A stretch of 36,889 bases of DNA from Streptomyces dysideae (GTDB lineage: Bacteria > Actinomycetota > Actinomycetes > Streptomycetales > Streptomycetaceae): assembly GCF_001514305.1 (NCBI RefSeq), contig NZ_KQ949085.1:204466-241354 (forward strand), written 5' to 3'. The notes beneath the pieces are model-generated. The model made no database searches, had not been told where the DNA came from, and worked only from the letters and a program-made list of their open reading frames with translations. The translations under genes and the position numbers were made by a program. Below are positions 1 through 8,328 of the stretch, piece by piece. Numbering within the stretch: the stretch's first letter is position 1; every line of letters begins with the position of its first letter.

Positions 1-30
1 GGGCACCGCACAGGACTTTCGAAACACCCC

Positions 31-2028
31 CTAGCGCACCGCCGGCACCGCACGGCACATCCGCAGCAGTTCCTCGTCCGCCGGGATGTCATGGCTGCCG
101 TGCCCGCCGGACCGGGCCGTGTGCCGTCGCGGCGCGGCGAGTTCGGCGTCCACCAGGTCCCGCAACGGGCCGCCTGCCGCACCCAGGGCGACCAGGCAGG
201 CGGCGATCGTGCCCCGGGTGTGTGGGTGCTCCGTCCACGCGGAGCGCAGTACGGGAATGACCGGTTCTGTGTCCCCGCCGATCCGCCACACGGCGCACGC
301 GGCCGACACCCGCTCTCCCACCTGGTCCGTCACCGTCATGCGCCGCAGCGCGGGCAGCGCGGGACGCGCCGACGGTCCCAGCCGCGCCAGGAGCTCCGCC
401 GCCTCTCGGCGCCGACCTGGGCCCTCACCTGCCAACTCCCGGATCAGGACGGGCAGGACGGCCGACGCGTCCCGCTCCACCGACCACAGGGCCCCGGCGG
501 CCGCCGACGGGTGGCCGCCGGCCAGCAGCCCGCGCAGAGCGGGTTCCGCCGCCCGCGCGGGCGGCCCGATCGAGCCCAGCGCGCGGACCGCGAGCCCTAC
601 GAGCGCGTCCTGCGGTGGCACGCCGTTCAGTAGCCGCAGCACCTCCGGTACGGCCTCCTCGTCCCGCAGGGCCGCGAGCGCCGACAGCAGGGGCACGGCG
701 CGGGCGGACGCCTCCGGGGAGCCGGGGACCACGGAGCCGAGCGCGCGCCGTACCGCGGGCGCGAGCGGGGCCGCGGCCCCGCCCAGATGCCCGACCACCT
801 GCCCCATGTCGTCGGGCACCACCGGCCCCTCCAGTATCTCGGCCAGCACCGGCACCGCCCGCGGATCCCCGCTCCTGGCCAAGGCCTTGAGCGGGGCGCC
901 CAGTATGGCTGACCCGTGCCGCCCGCACTGGCGTACCCAGGCGGCGGGGTTGGCGGTCACCAGCGCGTTGAGATGGTCGGCGGCGGGTGCGGCCAGTTCG
1001 AAGAGGTCTTCCAGGACGGACACGGCCGCCTCGCACAACCAGCTCTCCTCCCCGCCCAGTTGGGCGCCGATCAGCGCGACCGGCTCGCGGTAGTCGGCGC
1101 GCCACTGGCGGAACAGCCCCGCGGACATCCACACCGCGTTGCATCGGTCGGTCGGGTCCGGGCTGGTCAACTGCCCGTTCAGCAGGGCGATCCGGTCGGT
1201 CACCCGGCCGTCGAGCGCGGTGTGGAGGGTGCGCAGGAGGTGCGAGCCCTCCTCGTCCGAGGGCCGCAGCCGGCCGACGAGCGTGTCCGGGCCGGGACGG
1301 CCGGACCGGCACGGCGGGGCCGTCCGCCGCGCGGACCGCTCCCGCTGCAGTCGGACCACGGTCGGCACCAGATCGGCCGGAAGACGCTCGGGGGCGCAGC
1401 CCGCGAGCTGCCCGAGCGCGGCGATCCGCAGCCCTGGACCGTACGGCGGGGAGCTCTGTACCGCCAGGAGGCCGACCGCGTCGGCGGCGTGCTCCGGATA
1501 CCGCCGGGCGAAGAGCCCGAGTCCCTCGGTGAGAGCGAGCATGACCCGGTCGTCCCGCTCCACCGTGATCCGCTCCCGCAACAGCCTCAGCACCCGCACC
1601 GGTTCACCCAGGAACAGTACGAGCGCCCCCGGAGCCGCCTGCCGGACCCCGGCGTCCGCGTCCCCGGCCAGTTCGGCGAAGACCTCGGCGCCCGCACACA
1701 CCGCGGCATGCGCCGTCGCCCATGCGCCGTCGGTGGTCTCTCCCCGACCTTCGCCCTCTGCGCCGATGCTGACCAGCAGCTCCACGATGCAGCCCCGGTC
1801 CCGCACCTGGGCGCTGCCCGCGAGCGCGAACAGAAACGGAACGCAGGCGAGCGTCGAGTCGTACACGTCTCCCTGGTGGTGCACGGCACCGTACATGCCG
1901 TCGAGCGCGACCTCCCGCTCGGCGGGGTCGGTGGACGCCAGTCCTCTCAGCAGTCCGGGCACGTCCTCCGCACTGCCGTACGCATGCCGCATCGAGGCCC
2001 AGTCGACCTCGTCGATCCCCGTGAACAC
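31..2028 (-). CDS. HEAT-repeat protein
   Basis: About 665 residues, built almost wholly of alpha-helical pairs rich in Ala and Leu with recurring 'D..vR..A...L' spacing, typical of HEAT/armadillo solenoids. No catalytic motif, signal peptide or membrane segment is visible, so a cytoplasmic scaffold or binding role is inferred; the partner is unknown. I start it at the GTG whose complement is 2026-2028 (protein begins VFTGIDEVDW), because a GGGGAGG Shine-Dalgarno site lies just upstream. An open frame runs on to 2274 but has low-complexity Arg/Pro composition and is probably not translated. The N-terminal stretch GMYGAVHHQGDVYDST is a feature I associate with a common Streptomyces HEAT family. 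Confidence 0.85.
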   Translation of the reverse strand: MFTGIDEVDWASMRHAYGSAEDVPGLLRGLASTDPAEREVALDGMYGAVHHQGDVYDSTLACVPFLFALAGSAQVRDRGCIVELLVSIGAEGEGRGETTDGAWATAHAAVCAGAEVFAELAGDADAGVRQAAPGALVLFLGEPVRVLRLLRERITVERDDRVMLALTEGLGLFARRYPEHAADAVGLLAVQSSPPYGPGLRIAALGQLAGCAPERLPADLVPTVVRLQRERSARRTAPPCRSGRPGPDTLVGRLRPSDEEGSHLLRTLHTALDGRVTDRIALLNGQLTSPDPTDRCNAVWMSAGLFRQWRADYREPVALIGAQLGGEESWLCEAAVSVLEDLFELAAPAADHLNALVTANPAAWVRQCGRHGSAILGAPLKALARSGDPRAVPVLAEILEGPVVPDDMGQVVGHLGGAAAPLAPAVRRALGSVVPGSPEASARAVPLLSALAALRDEEAVPEVLRLLNGVPPQDALVGLAVRALGSIGPPARAAEPALRGLLAGGHPSAAAGALWSVERDASAVLPVLIRELAGEGPGRRREAAELLARLGPSARPALPALRRMTVTDQVGERVSAACAVWRIGGDTEPVIPVLRSAWTEHPHTRGTIAACLVALGAAGGPLRDLVDAELAAPRRHTARSGGHGSHDIPADEELLRMCRAVPAVR

Positions 2029-2160
2029 GTTGTCCTCCCCAGGCGAAGTGCAACCTGATCGTGAGTGTGCACCACGGCACTGACAACGAAGCGGAATCGA
2101 GCGGTGACGGTGCGCGAGCCGTCGATACGGCGGTGAGGATCGGCCACTTGACCGCGCACC

Positions 2161-2184
2161 GCCCGGAGGCTCACCCTCCGGCGG
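2161..2184. terminator. Hairpin overlapping the aidB stop codon
   Basis: CCGGAGG at 2163-2169 pairs with CCTCCGG at 2175-2181 around a 5-base loop, and the flanking GC/GC extends it with a one-base bulge. The loop contains the stop codon of the minus-strand aidB-like gene. There is no T-run, as is usual in Streptomyces. This may terminate the aidB-like gene before the downstream HEAT gene on the same strand. Confidence 0.4.
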
Positions 2185-3826
2185 GCAGCGCGCGTCCCAG
2201 GATCGTGCCGGTGTCGGCCGCGTCGGGCAGCGTGCCGAACGCGTGCCCCCAGTCGCCGCCGAGCCGAGTCGCACAGAAGGCGTCGGCGACCGCGGCCGGG
2301 GCGTGCCGGACGAGGAGGGACGCCTGCAGTGTCAGGGCCATCAGTTCCACCAGCCGCCGGGCACCGGCCTCGGACCCCGTGGCCAGCAGCCCCTTCAGCC
2401 GTGTCACGGCGGCGTCCAGCCGGGCGTCCGCCCCCTGCGCCAGGGCGAGTTCGCCGAACAGCGCGTCCGCGGCGCCGGCCTCCCGGCTCAACGCCCGCAG
2501 GACGTCCAGGGCGTTGACGTTCCCCGAACCTTCCCAGATCGACAGCAGCGGAGCCTCACGGTAGTGGCGGGGCATGCCCGACTCCTCGACGTAGCCGTTG
2601 CCGCCCAGGCACTCCAGGGCCTCCGCGGTGAAGGCCGGGCCCCGCTTGGTGACCCAGTACTTGCCGACGGCCGTGGCGATCCGGCGGAACGCCGCCTCAC
2701 CGGCGTCCCCGCGCACCGCCCGGTCCGCCGCGCCCGCCAGCCGCAAGGTGAGCGTCGTCGCGGCCTCCGACTCCAGCGCCAGGTCGGCCAGGACGTTGCG
2801 CATCAGCGGCTGGTCGATCAGCCGTGCCCCGAACGCGCTGCGGTGCCGCACATGGTGCCCCGCCTCGACGAGCGTCTTGCGCATCAGCGTCGCCGACATC
2901 ATCACGCAGTCCAGCCGCGTGCAGTTGACCATCTCGATGATGGTCTTCACGCCCCGCCCCTCCGGGCCGACCAGCCAGGCGACGGTCCCGTCGAACTCGG
3001 GCTCGGAGGAGGCGTTGGACCGGTTGCCCAGCTTGTCCTTGAGCCGTTGGATGCGGAAGGTGTTGCGGCTGCCGTCGGGCAGGATCCGCGGCACGAAGAA
3101 GCACGACAACCCACCCGGTGCCTGCGCCAGCACCAGGAACACGTCGCACATCGGCGCCGACGTGAACCACTTGTGCCCGCGCAGCGTGTACACGCCGGGC
3201 TCGGCCGTGGGCGTGGCCGCCGTGGTGTTCGTCCGGACGTCGGAGCCGCCCTGCTTCTCGGTCATCCCCATGCCCGCCAGCAGACCCCGCTTCTCGGTCG
3301 GCGCGCGCAGGACGGGGTCGTACTCCCTGCTGGTCAGCAGGGGCTCGTAGACCTTCGCCAGGTCCGGCTCGGCACGAAGCGCGGGGACGGCGGCGTACGT
3401 CATCGACGTGGGGCAGCCGTGCCCGGCCTCGGTGTGGCCCCACGCCAGCCCGCCCGCCGTACGGGCGACATGGGCGCCGGGCCGCTCCTGCGCCCAGGGC
3501 GCGCCGGCCAGCCCCTCGGCGACCGCGGCACGCGTCAGGCGGTGCCAGCTCGGGTGGAACTCGACCTCGTCGACGCGATGGCCGTACCGGTCGTGGGTGC
3601 GCAGCTCGGGTTCGTGCCGGTTGGCCTGCTCGGCCCACTCCTGGGCCTCCTCGCTCCCGGCGCTGCGGCCGAGCCGCCGGATGTCCTCCTCGGCCCAGTC
3701 GGCGCCCTCGCGGCGCAGCCCTTCCAGGAGGGCGCAGTCCGCGGAAGCGTCGTAGGGGGCGAGGGGAGGGGGCTGGTTGGTCACGTCGTGCGTGGCGCAG
3801 TGGGCGTGCTCGGGTGTCGGGGTCAT
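2171..3826 (-). CDS. aidB: AidB-family acyl-CoA dehydrogenase
   Basis: 551 residues, the usual length of AidB-type flavoproteins. The N-terminal region (THDVTNQPPPL, then EGADW and DEVEFHPSWHRL) follows E. coli AidB closely. Flavin-binding acyl-CoA dehydrogenase motifs follow: GMTEKQGGSDVRTNT, HKWFTSAPMCD, and a C-terminal YREAPLLSIWEGSGNVNALD. The known family binds FAD and, in E. coli, DNA, and is induced by alkylation damage; the physiological reaction is uncertain. The ATG at 3826 is chosen because homology begins there; no Shine-Dalgarno site precedes it and the leader looks very short. It is divergent from a PaaX-family regulator, and their shared 74-bp region is mostly palindromic, suggesting that regulator controls it. 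Confidence 0.9.
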   Translation of the reverse strand: MTPTPEHAHCATHDVTNQPPPLAPYDASADCALLEGLRREGADWAEEDIRRLGRSAGSEEAQEWAEQANRHEPELRTHDRYGHRVDEVEFHPSWHRLTRAAVAEGLAGAPWAQERPGAHVARTAGGLAWGHTEAGHGCPTSMTYAAVPALRAEPDLAKVYEPLLTSREYDPVLRAPTEKRGLLAGMGMTEKQGGSDVRTNTTAATPTAEPGVYTLRGHKWFTSAPMCDVFLVLAQAPGGLSCFFVPRILPDGSRNTFRIQRLKDKLGNRSNASSEPEFDGTVAWLVGPEGRGVKTIIEMVNCTRLDCVMMSATLMRKTLVEAGHHVRHRSAFGARLIDQPLMRNVLADLALESEAATTLTLRLAGAADRAVRGDAGEAAFRRIATAVGKYWVTKRGPAFTAEALECLGGNGYVEESGMPRHYREAPLLSIWEGSGNVNALDVLRALSREAGAADALFGELALAQGADARLDAAVTRLKGLLATGSEAGARRLVELMALTLQASLLVRHAPAAVADAFCATRLGGDWGHAFGTLPDAADTGTILGRALPAGG

Positions 3827-3833
3827 ACGTCGA

Positions 3834-3873
3834 GTGTTGCATTTTCTCTGCGATCGCAGCAATCGTGCAACAC
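3834..3873. promoter_or_regulatory. Nested dyad between aidB and the PaaX-family gene
   Basis: GTGTTGCA (3834-3841) and TGCAACAC (3866-3873) are inverted copies, and a perfect 12-bp palindrome CTGCGATCGCAG (3848-3859) lies between them on exactly the same centre of symmetry. On the minus strand TTGCAC (3870-3865) and GAAAAT (3846-3841) are spaced like -35 and -10 boxes for the aidB-like gene, so bound protein would block that promoter. Probable operator of the PaaX-family regulator (inference). Confidence 0.6.
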
Positions 3874-3880
3874 GAAATCC

Positions 3881-3899
3881 GCCACGTACAGTACGTGGC
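3881..3899. promoter_or_regulatory. Perfect 19-bp palindrome abutting the PaaX-family start
   Basis: GCCACGTACAGTACGTGGC has 9-bp arms around a single central A, and ends one base before the ATG at 3901. TACAGT at its centre could be a -10 box giving a leaderless transcript that starts at or near the ATG. An autoregulatory operator is the simplest reading. Confidence 0.6.
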
Positions 3900-3900
3900 C

Positions 3901-4659
3901 ATGCGGATGAACATGACCGGGTGGCCCGGAGAGATCGAGCTGCGCCCGCTGTCCGCGCGGTCGGTCGTCCTGAGTCTGCTGCTGGGCATCCATCCACCCG
4001 AGCTGCCGGTGAAGGACCTGGTGCGCGGTGTGGAGCCGTTCGGTGTCGGCGGGTCCACGGTGCGGGCCGCGCTCAGCCGGATGGTGGCCGCCGGTGATCT
4101 GCGCCGCACGGACGCCGTCTACCGGCTCAGCGAACGCCTACTGGAACGCCAGCGCCGCCAGGACGACGCCGTGCACCCCGACACGCGCGCGTGGGACGGC
4201 GACTGGGAGATGGTCGTGATCACCGCCACGGGGCGTGGCCCCGCCGAACGCGCCGACCTGCGCGCCCGCCTGACCGGCCTGCGGCTCGCCGAACTCCGCG
4301 AGGGCGTCTGGCTGCGCCCCGCCAACCTGCGCCGCGCCCTGCCGGACGCCCTCGACGAGGTGGCCGAGCGCTGCACGACCCGTCCCGAACGCCCGGCGCG
4401 CGAACTGGCGGCGCGCCTGTGGCCGTTGGACGCCTGGTCCGCCACGGCCCGCGCCCTGCTCGCGCATGCTGCCGGGGCCGATCGTCCCGCCGACCGCTTC
4501 ACGGCCTTCGCGGCCGCCGTACGCCACCTGCTCACCGACCCGGTCCTGCCTCCCGGACTGCTCCCCGCCGACTGGCCGGGGGCGGAACTGCGCGCCGCGT
4601 ACGCGGACTACCAGCGGGAGGTCACCGCTTTGGTACGCGCGCGTGGCGGCCGGGAATGA
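3901..4659 (+). CDS. PaaX-family transcriptional regulator
   Basis: 252 residues. An N-terminal winged helix (roughly residues 10-85, with LSLLLGIHPPELPVKDLV and GVGGSTVRAALSRMVAAGDL) is followed by the PaaX central region (DGDWEMVVITATG, ELREGVWLRPANL) and the C-terminal helical domain. Founding members repress phenylacetate catabolism in response to an acyl-CoA ligand. No phenylacetate genes are here, so the likely target is the divergent AidB-type acyl-CoA dehydrogenase. The ATG at 3901 is followed by in-frame ATGs at 3907 and 3913 and none has a Shine-Dalgarno site, so translation may be leaderless. A strong bidirectional terminator follows. Confidence 0.88.
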   Translation: MRMNMTGWPGEIELRPLSARSVVLSLLLGIHPPELPVKDLVRGVEPFGVGGSTVRAALSRMVAAGDLRRTDAVYRLSERLLERQRRQDDAVHPDTRAWDGDWEMVVITATGRGPAERADLRARLTGLRLAELREGVWLRPANLRRALPDALDEVAERCTTRPERPARELAARLWPLDAWSATARALLAHAAGADRPADRFTAFAAAVRHLLTDPVLPPGLLPADWPGAELRAAYADYQREVTALVRARGGRE

Positions 4660-4672
4660 CCGGGAACGATGC

Positions 4673-4717
4673 GGCGGCCGTGCGAAGCGCCGTGCGGGTG
4701 CGCTTCGTACGGCCGCC
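4673..4717. terminator. Strong 17-bp stem between the PaaX-family and PL3 genes
   Basis: Left arm 4673-4689 and right arm 4701-4717 are complementary over all 17 positions with one G-T wobble, around an 11-base loop. It begins 14 bases after the regulator's stop codon and lies between convergent genes, so it can serve both strands. A run of 12 G follows at 4726-4737. Confidence 0.75.
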
Positions 4718-4750
4718 CTCACCGTGGGGGGGGGGGGTTGGCCCGAGGGA

Positions 4751-5530
4751 CTACCTGTAGGTGATGTCCGAGCTGGAGTACAGGCAGTTGGTGCTGTCGG
4801 GGCCCGTACCGACCGCGGTGTTGTTGTTGTACTTCTGGCAGGGGATGACCTTGCGGCCGGAGTCGTTCAGGATCGTGATGCCGCGCAGGGTCGCCACGTC
4901 GTTGCGGTTGACGTTGATGCCGACGAGCCGCGCGGTGGATCCGGTGCCGGTCACCTCGATGTTGCTGAGGTTCACCTTGCGCGTGTACTGCGTGGAGCAG
5001 TCGCCGCACGAGCGGTACAGCGTCTTGAACTCGCTGACGGCGAAGTTGGAGATGTTCACCGTGCCGGGCCCGTTGTGCTGGAAGACCTTGTCCGCGGCCT
5101 TCTTGGCGCCACCGCCGATCACGTTGTACGTGGAGCCGCCACGGAAGGTCGCGGCGTCCTCGCCGACGTCCTCCCACCACACGTTCTGCAGGGTGCAGTT
5201 GCCCTCGCAGTGGATGCCGTCGGCGCCGGGCGCGCCGATGATGACGTTCTTCAGCGTCGCGCCGGCCGCGAGCTTGAAGATCGGGTCCTGGCCCTCCTCC
5301 TGGCCGTCACCGGCCAGGTCCCCGGTGCCGTAGAACTTCTTCATGCCGTAGTCCTTGGTGCCGGACACGGAGATGGTGGAGGAGGTCCCCTGGCTGCCGT
5401 TGGGCGTCGGCCAGGTGGCGGCGCTCGCCGGCGGCGCGATTGTCGTGATCATGACAGATGAGAGGGCGAATGCGGCCAGGGTGCCGGTCAGTGCGCGCCG
5501 GCGGGCGCGCGGGATTGCTGGGGAAGTCAT
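4751..5530 (-). CDS. Secreted pectate lyase, PL3 family
   Basis: 259 residues. An Arg-rich n-region, hydrophobic core and APPASA-A cleavage site form a Sec signal peptide of about 37 residues. The mature part is a short right-handed beta-helix with the PL3 hallmark DGIHCEGNCTLQNVWWEDVG followed by EDAATFRG, plus several Cys pairs. Known PL3 enzymes cleave polygalacturonate by beta-elimination and need calcium. The ATG at 5530 has GGAAGAAGG upstream. It follows the PL1 lyase gene by 33 bases on the same strand, so the two are probably co-transcribed and act on pectin together. Confidence 0.92.
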   Translation of the reverse strand: MTSPAIPRARRRALTGTLAAFALSSVMITTIAPPASAATWPTPNGSQGTSSTISVSGTKDYGMKKFYGTGDLAGDGQEEGQDPIFKLAAGATLKNVIIGAPGADGIHCEGNCTLQNVWWEDVGEDAATFRGGSTYNVIGGGAKKAADKVFQHNGPGTVNISNFAVSEFKTLYRSCGDCSTQYTRKVNLSNIEVTGTGSTARLVGINVNRNDVATLRGITILNDSGRKVIPCQKYNNNTAVGTGPDSTNCLYSSSDITYR

Positions 5531-5563
5531 GTCCCGATGCCTTCTTCCAGTTGGGGGGGGTGG

Positions 5564-6544
5564 TCAGAGCTTTCCGGCGCCCGCGCCGGACGTCACCGAG
5601 GCGACGACCGTCGAGGCGGACTCCGCGGTGTAGCTGTAGGGCGGCGCGGTGAACGAGCCGACCCGGGAGATCTCGGTCGCGGCCCCGCCGAGATCGTTGC
5701 CGCGCAGGTTGGCGTACCCGTCGACGTCACTGCTGCGGTTCGTGGTGACGGCGACCTTCGTGTCCCGGAAGACGTTGTTCTCCACGAGCATCTGGGCGCC
5801 CATGCGCGAGTGGCAGGCGGTCTCCGCGCCGGTCACGTGGTTGTTGTAGAAGTGCCCGGTGCCGAAGCGCAGGCTGGGGATGCGCGAGTAGACGTTGCTG
5901 AACTGGTTGTGGTGGTACGTCACCTTCAGGTGCCCGGTGTCCTCGCTCGCGTTGTTGTCGCTGTGACCCACGAGCGAGCCCTTGAAGTGGTCCTTGAAGG
6001 TGTTCCAGGACACCGTGACGTTGTCGGCGCCGTGATTGATGTCCAGCAGGCCGTCGTAGTAGTCCTTGTCGTGGCTGCGGTCGGCCGAGAAGGAGTTGTG
6101 GTCGATCCACACCTTCGTCGACGCCTCGACGGTGACGCCGTCGGCCGGTGCGACCGGCTTGCTGATGTTCAGGTTGCGGATGACGACGTTCGTGACCCTC
6201 TTCAGCCGCAGCCCGCCCCCGGTGAACCCGGACGACGAACCGGCGCCCAGCACCGTGGTGTTGGAGCCCACGTCGACCTGACCACTCAGTGAGATCAGGC
6301 CGTTGACCCTGACGACCTTGGCCGTGTTGCCGGTCACCGCCGTCTTGAAGGCGGCCAGCGTCGAGACGGTGACCGCCGAGGCGCTGCCCCCGCCGGTCGT
6401 GCCGGCGCCGAACCCGACCGGCGAGGTTTCGGCCGCCCCGGCCGACTGGGGGAGAGCGAGGACGGCCACCGTCGCGAGAGCGGCCGAGGCGGCGGCCGCC
6501 AGTGCGGTTCTCGTCGGGTGTGCACGTGGGGGGCGAGTACGCAT
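5564..6544 (-). CDS. Secreted pectate lyase, PL1 family
   Basis: 326 residues with a signal peptide ending near AGA-AE (about residue 37). The beta-helix contains VWIDHNSFSADRSHDKDYYDGLLDI, shown here only in part: the WIDH motif, the calcium-ligand Asp cluster and the later segment YSRIPSLRFG, whose second Arg is the expected catalytic base of PL1 lyases. Role: extracellular cleavage of polygalacturonate. The ATG at 6544 is chosen over upstream in-frame codons because GGAAAGGA lies about 8 bases before it and the signal peptide starts there. It is first in a PL1-PL3 tandem. Confidence 0.92.
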   Translation of the reverse strand: MRTRPPRAHPTRTALAAAASAALATVAVLALPQSAGAAETSPVGFGAGTTGGGSASAVTVSTLAAFKTAVTGNTAKVVRVNGLISLSGQVDVGSNTTVLGAGSSSGFTGGGLRLKRVTNVVIRNLNISKPVAPADGVTVEASTKVWIDHNSFSADRSHDKDYYDGLLDINHGADNVTVSWNTFKDHFKGSLVGHSDNNASEDTGHLKVTYHHNQFSNVYSRIPSLRFGTGHFYNNHVTGAETACHSRMGAQMLVENNVFRDTKVAVTTNRSSDVDGYANLRGNDLGGAATEISRVGSFTAPPYSYTAESASTVVASVTSGAGAGKL

Positions 6545-6575
6545 GCGGGTGCGTCCTTTCCGGAGAACTTGCCGA

Positions 6576-6587
6576 TCATGTACATGA
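6576..6587. promoter_or_regulatory. 12-bp palindrome upstream of the pectate lyase operon
   Basis: TCATGTACATGA is a perfect palindrome 32 bases upstream of the PL1 start codon, in the right place for a repressor or activator site. No regulator gene is adjacent. Confidence 0.35.
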
Positions 6588-6683
6588 ATCATGTGCGCTA
6601 ATTGGAACGCCTTCGCGGGCGGAATGGCTCTTTTGCGGCTCTTGCGGTGTGGCTCGGTCACACTGCTGAACGGAACGTAGGGG

Positions 6684-6697
6684 GCAAGCGCTTTCTA
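6684..6697. promoter_or_regulatory. LacI-type half-symmetric element (AAGCGCTT core)
   Basis: GCAAGCGCTTTC has the central CG-centred AAGCGCTT palindrome (6686-6693) typical of LacI/GalR-family operators. It lies midway between the divergent pectate lyase and esterase genes and could serve either. The match is to the general family pattern only. Confidence 0.3.
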
Positions 6698-6764
6698 GTC
6701 AACGCTTTGCACAGAGCGCATTCGGCCAGTCCTGGTGGGAGGCAAGGGCTCTCTCCCGCTTGTG

Positions 6765-6778
6765 TGGGAGCGCTTCCA
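6765..6778. promoter_or_regulatory. CebR-like box upstream of the CBM2 esterase
   Basis: TGGGAGCGCTTCCA matches the published Streptomyces CebR operator TGGGAGCGCTCCCA at 13 of 14 positions. CebR represses cellulose-utilisation genes until cello-oligosaccharides are present. The site is 71 bases before the esterase GTG, as expected for a promoter-overlapping operator. Confidence 0.65.
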
Positions 6779-6848
6779 TGGCAGGCGTGTCCATGTCACG
6801 ATGCCCTTCCCGGACGGTTCCGAGCCGACCCCACGAAGGGACAAGGAC

Positions 6849-8162
6849 GTGCCGACCACTGCCCGCAACACCCCGAGGAGACCACTGCGTACGCTGCTGG
6901 TGGCCCTGGTGTCGCTCCTCGCGGCCGCGTTACTCACCGCCCCCGCGGCCGCCGCCCGCACCGAGGCCACCGACGTGGTCCCCACCGCGACGCTGACCGA
7001 GGTCACGGACTTCGGCACCAACCCCAGCAACCTGCGGATGTACCTGTACGTGCCGGACAGCGTCACCGCGAACCCGGCGGTCGTGGTCGCCGTGCACTGG
7101 TGCACCGGCTCCGGCCCCGACATGTACAACGGCACCGAGTACGACACCCTCGCCGACCAGTACGGATTCGTCGTGGTGTACCCGTCCGTCACCCGCAGCA
7201 GCAAGTGCTTCGACGTGGCCTCGCCGCAGGCGCTGAAGCGCGACGGCGGCAGCGACCCGGTCGGCATCAAGTCCATGGTCGACTGGGTCACGCGCACCTA
7301 CGACGCCGACACCAGCCGGGTCTTCGCCACCGGCATCTCCTCCGGCGCGATGATGACCAACGTCCTGCTCGGCGACTACCCCGACGTCTTCGCCGCGGGC
7401 GCCGCCTTCTCGGGCGTCCCCTTCGGCTGCTTCGCCACCACCGACGGCTCCGAGTGGAACAGCGCCTGCGCGAACGGCACCGTGACCCGCACCCCGCAGG
7501 AGTGGGGCGACCTGGTGCGGGGCGCCTACCCCGGCTACACCGGACCCCGGCCGCGCATGCAGCTGTGGCACGGCACCGAGGACGACGTCCTGCGCTACCC
7601 CAACTTCGGCGAGATGATCAAGCAGTGGACGAATGTCCAGGGCGTCGCCCAGACCCCGGCCGCCACGGACTCGCCCCAGTCCGGCTGGACCCGCACCCGC
7701 TACGGCGGCATCGGTGACCGGGCGCCGGTCGAGGCCATCAGCCTCCAGGGCGTCGGCCACAACCTGTACAGCTACGGCATGGCGGCCCGGGCCCTCACCT
7801 TCTTCGGCCTGGACAGCGGCGGCCCCGCACCCCAGCCGCAGCCCGGCGCCTGCAAGGTGACCGCCACCACCAACGCCTGGAACACGGGCCTGACCGCCTC
7901 CGTGACGATCACCAACACGGGCACGACAGCGATCAACGGCTGGCAGCTCGGCTTCACCCTGCCCGCCGGCCAGACGATCACGAACGGCTGGGGAGCCACG
8001 TACACGCCGGCCTCCGGCGCGGTGACGGCGACCAGCGCCTCGTACAACGGCACGCTCGCCCCGGGGGCGAGCGTCAGCGTCGGCTACCAGGCGAACCACA
8101 CCGGGAACAGTGCGGCGCCGGGCGCCTTCACACTCAACGGGACGGCGTGCACGACCGGTTGA
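6849..8162 (+). CDS. Secreted CE1/PHB-depolymerase-like esterase with CBM2
   Basis: 437 residues. A twin-Arg-containing n-region (RNTPRRPLRT) and long hydrophobic core end at APAAAA, a signal peptide. An alpha/beta-hydrolase domain follows, with an HWCTGSG oxyanion loop, the nucleophile in GISSG (Ser164) and a His in GVGHNLYSYG. A Pro/Gln linker leads to a C-terminal family 2 carbohydrate-binding module (about 337-437) bounded by two Cys and carrying three Trp (AWNTG, NGWQLGF, NGWGAT). Such proteins act as acetylxylan or feruloyl esterases on plant cell wall. GTG at 6849 has GAAGGG upstream. Codon 28 is TTA (6930-6932), implying bldA dependence. The CebR-like box suggests induction by cellulose breakdown products. 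Confidence 0.88.
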   Translation: MPTTARNTPRRPLRTLLVALVSLLAAALLTAPAAAARTEATDVVPTATLTEVTDFGTNPSNLRMYLYVPDSVTANPAVVVAVHWCTGSGPDMYNGTEYDTLADQYGFVVVYPSVTRSSKCFDVASPQALKRDGGSDPVGIKSMVDWVTRTYDADTSRVFATGISSGAMMTNVLLGDYPDVFAAGAAFSGVPFGCFATTDGSEWNSACANGTVTRTPQEWGDLVRGAYPGYTGPRPRMQLWHGTEDDVLRYPNFGEMIKQWTNVQGVAQTPAATDSPQSGWTRTRYGGIGDRAPVEAISLQGVGHNLYSYGMAARALTFFGLDSGGPAPQPQPGACKVTATTNAWNTGLTASVTITNTGTTAINGWQLGFTLPAGQTITNGWGATYTPASGAVTATSASYNGTLAPGASVSVGYQANHTGNSAAPGAFTLNGTACTTG

Positions 8163-8164
8163 CC

Positions 8165-8191
8165 CCCCCGGATCGTCGTGTGGGCCGGGGG
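8165..8191. terminator. Possible terminator after the esterase
   Basis: CCCCCGG (8165-8171) and CCGGGGG (8185-8191) can form a 7-bp GC stem with a 13-base loop immediately after the esterase stop codon. There is no T-run; support is only positional. Confidence 0.4.
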
Positions 8192-8328
8192 CACGCGCCT
8201 CCGGCCACCGCGGTCTTCCCGGCCGACGCGGCCGGTCCCGCCACCGGTCACCCCCGGGGCGGATGACACCTCGTATTGCGGGAACCCGGTCCGCACAGAA
8301 GGCGATGTCACACGAGGTGGAGCGAGTC

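Noticed and set aside
2029..2274. N-terminal extension of the HEAT-protein frame to a 747-residue protein
   Set aside because: The extra part is Arg/Pro/Ser-rich shadow sequence, and a good ribosome site supports the GTG at 2028.
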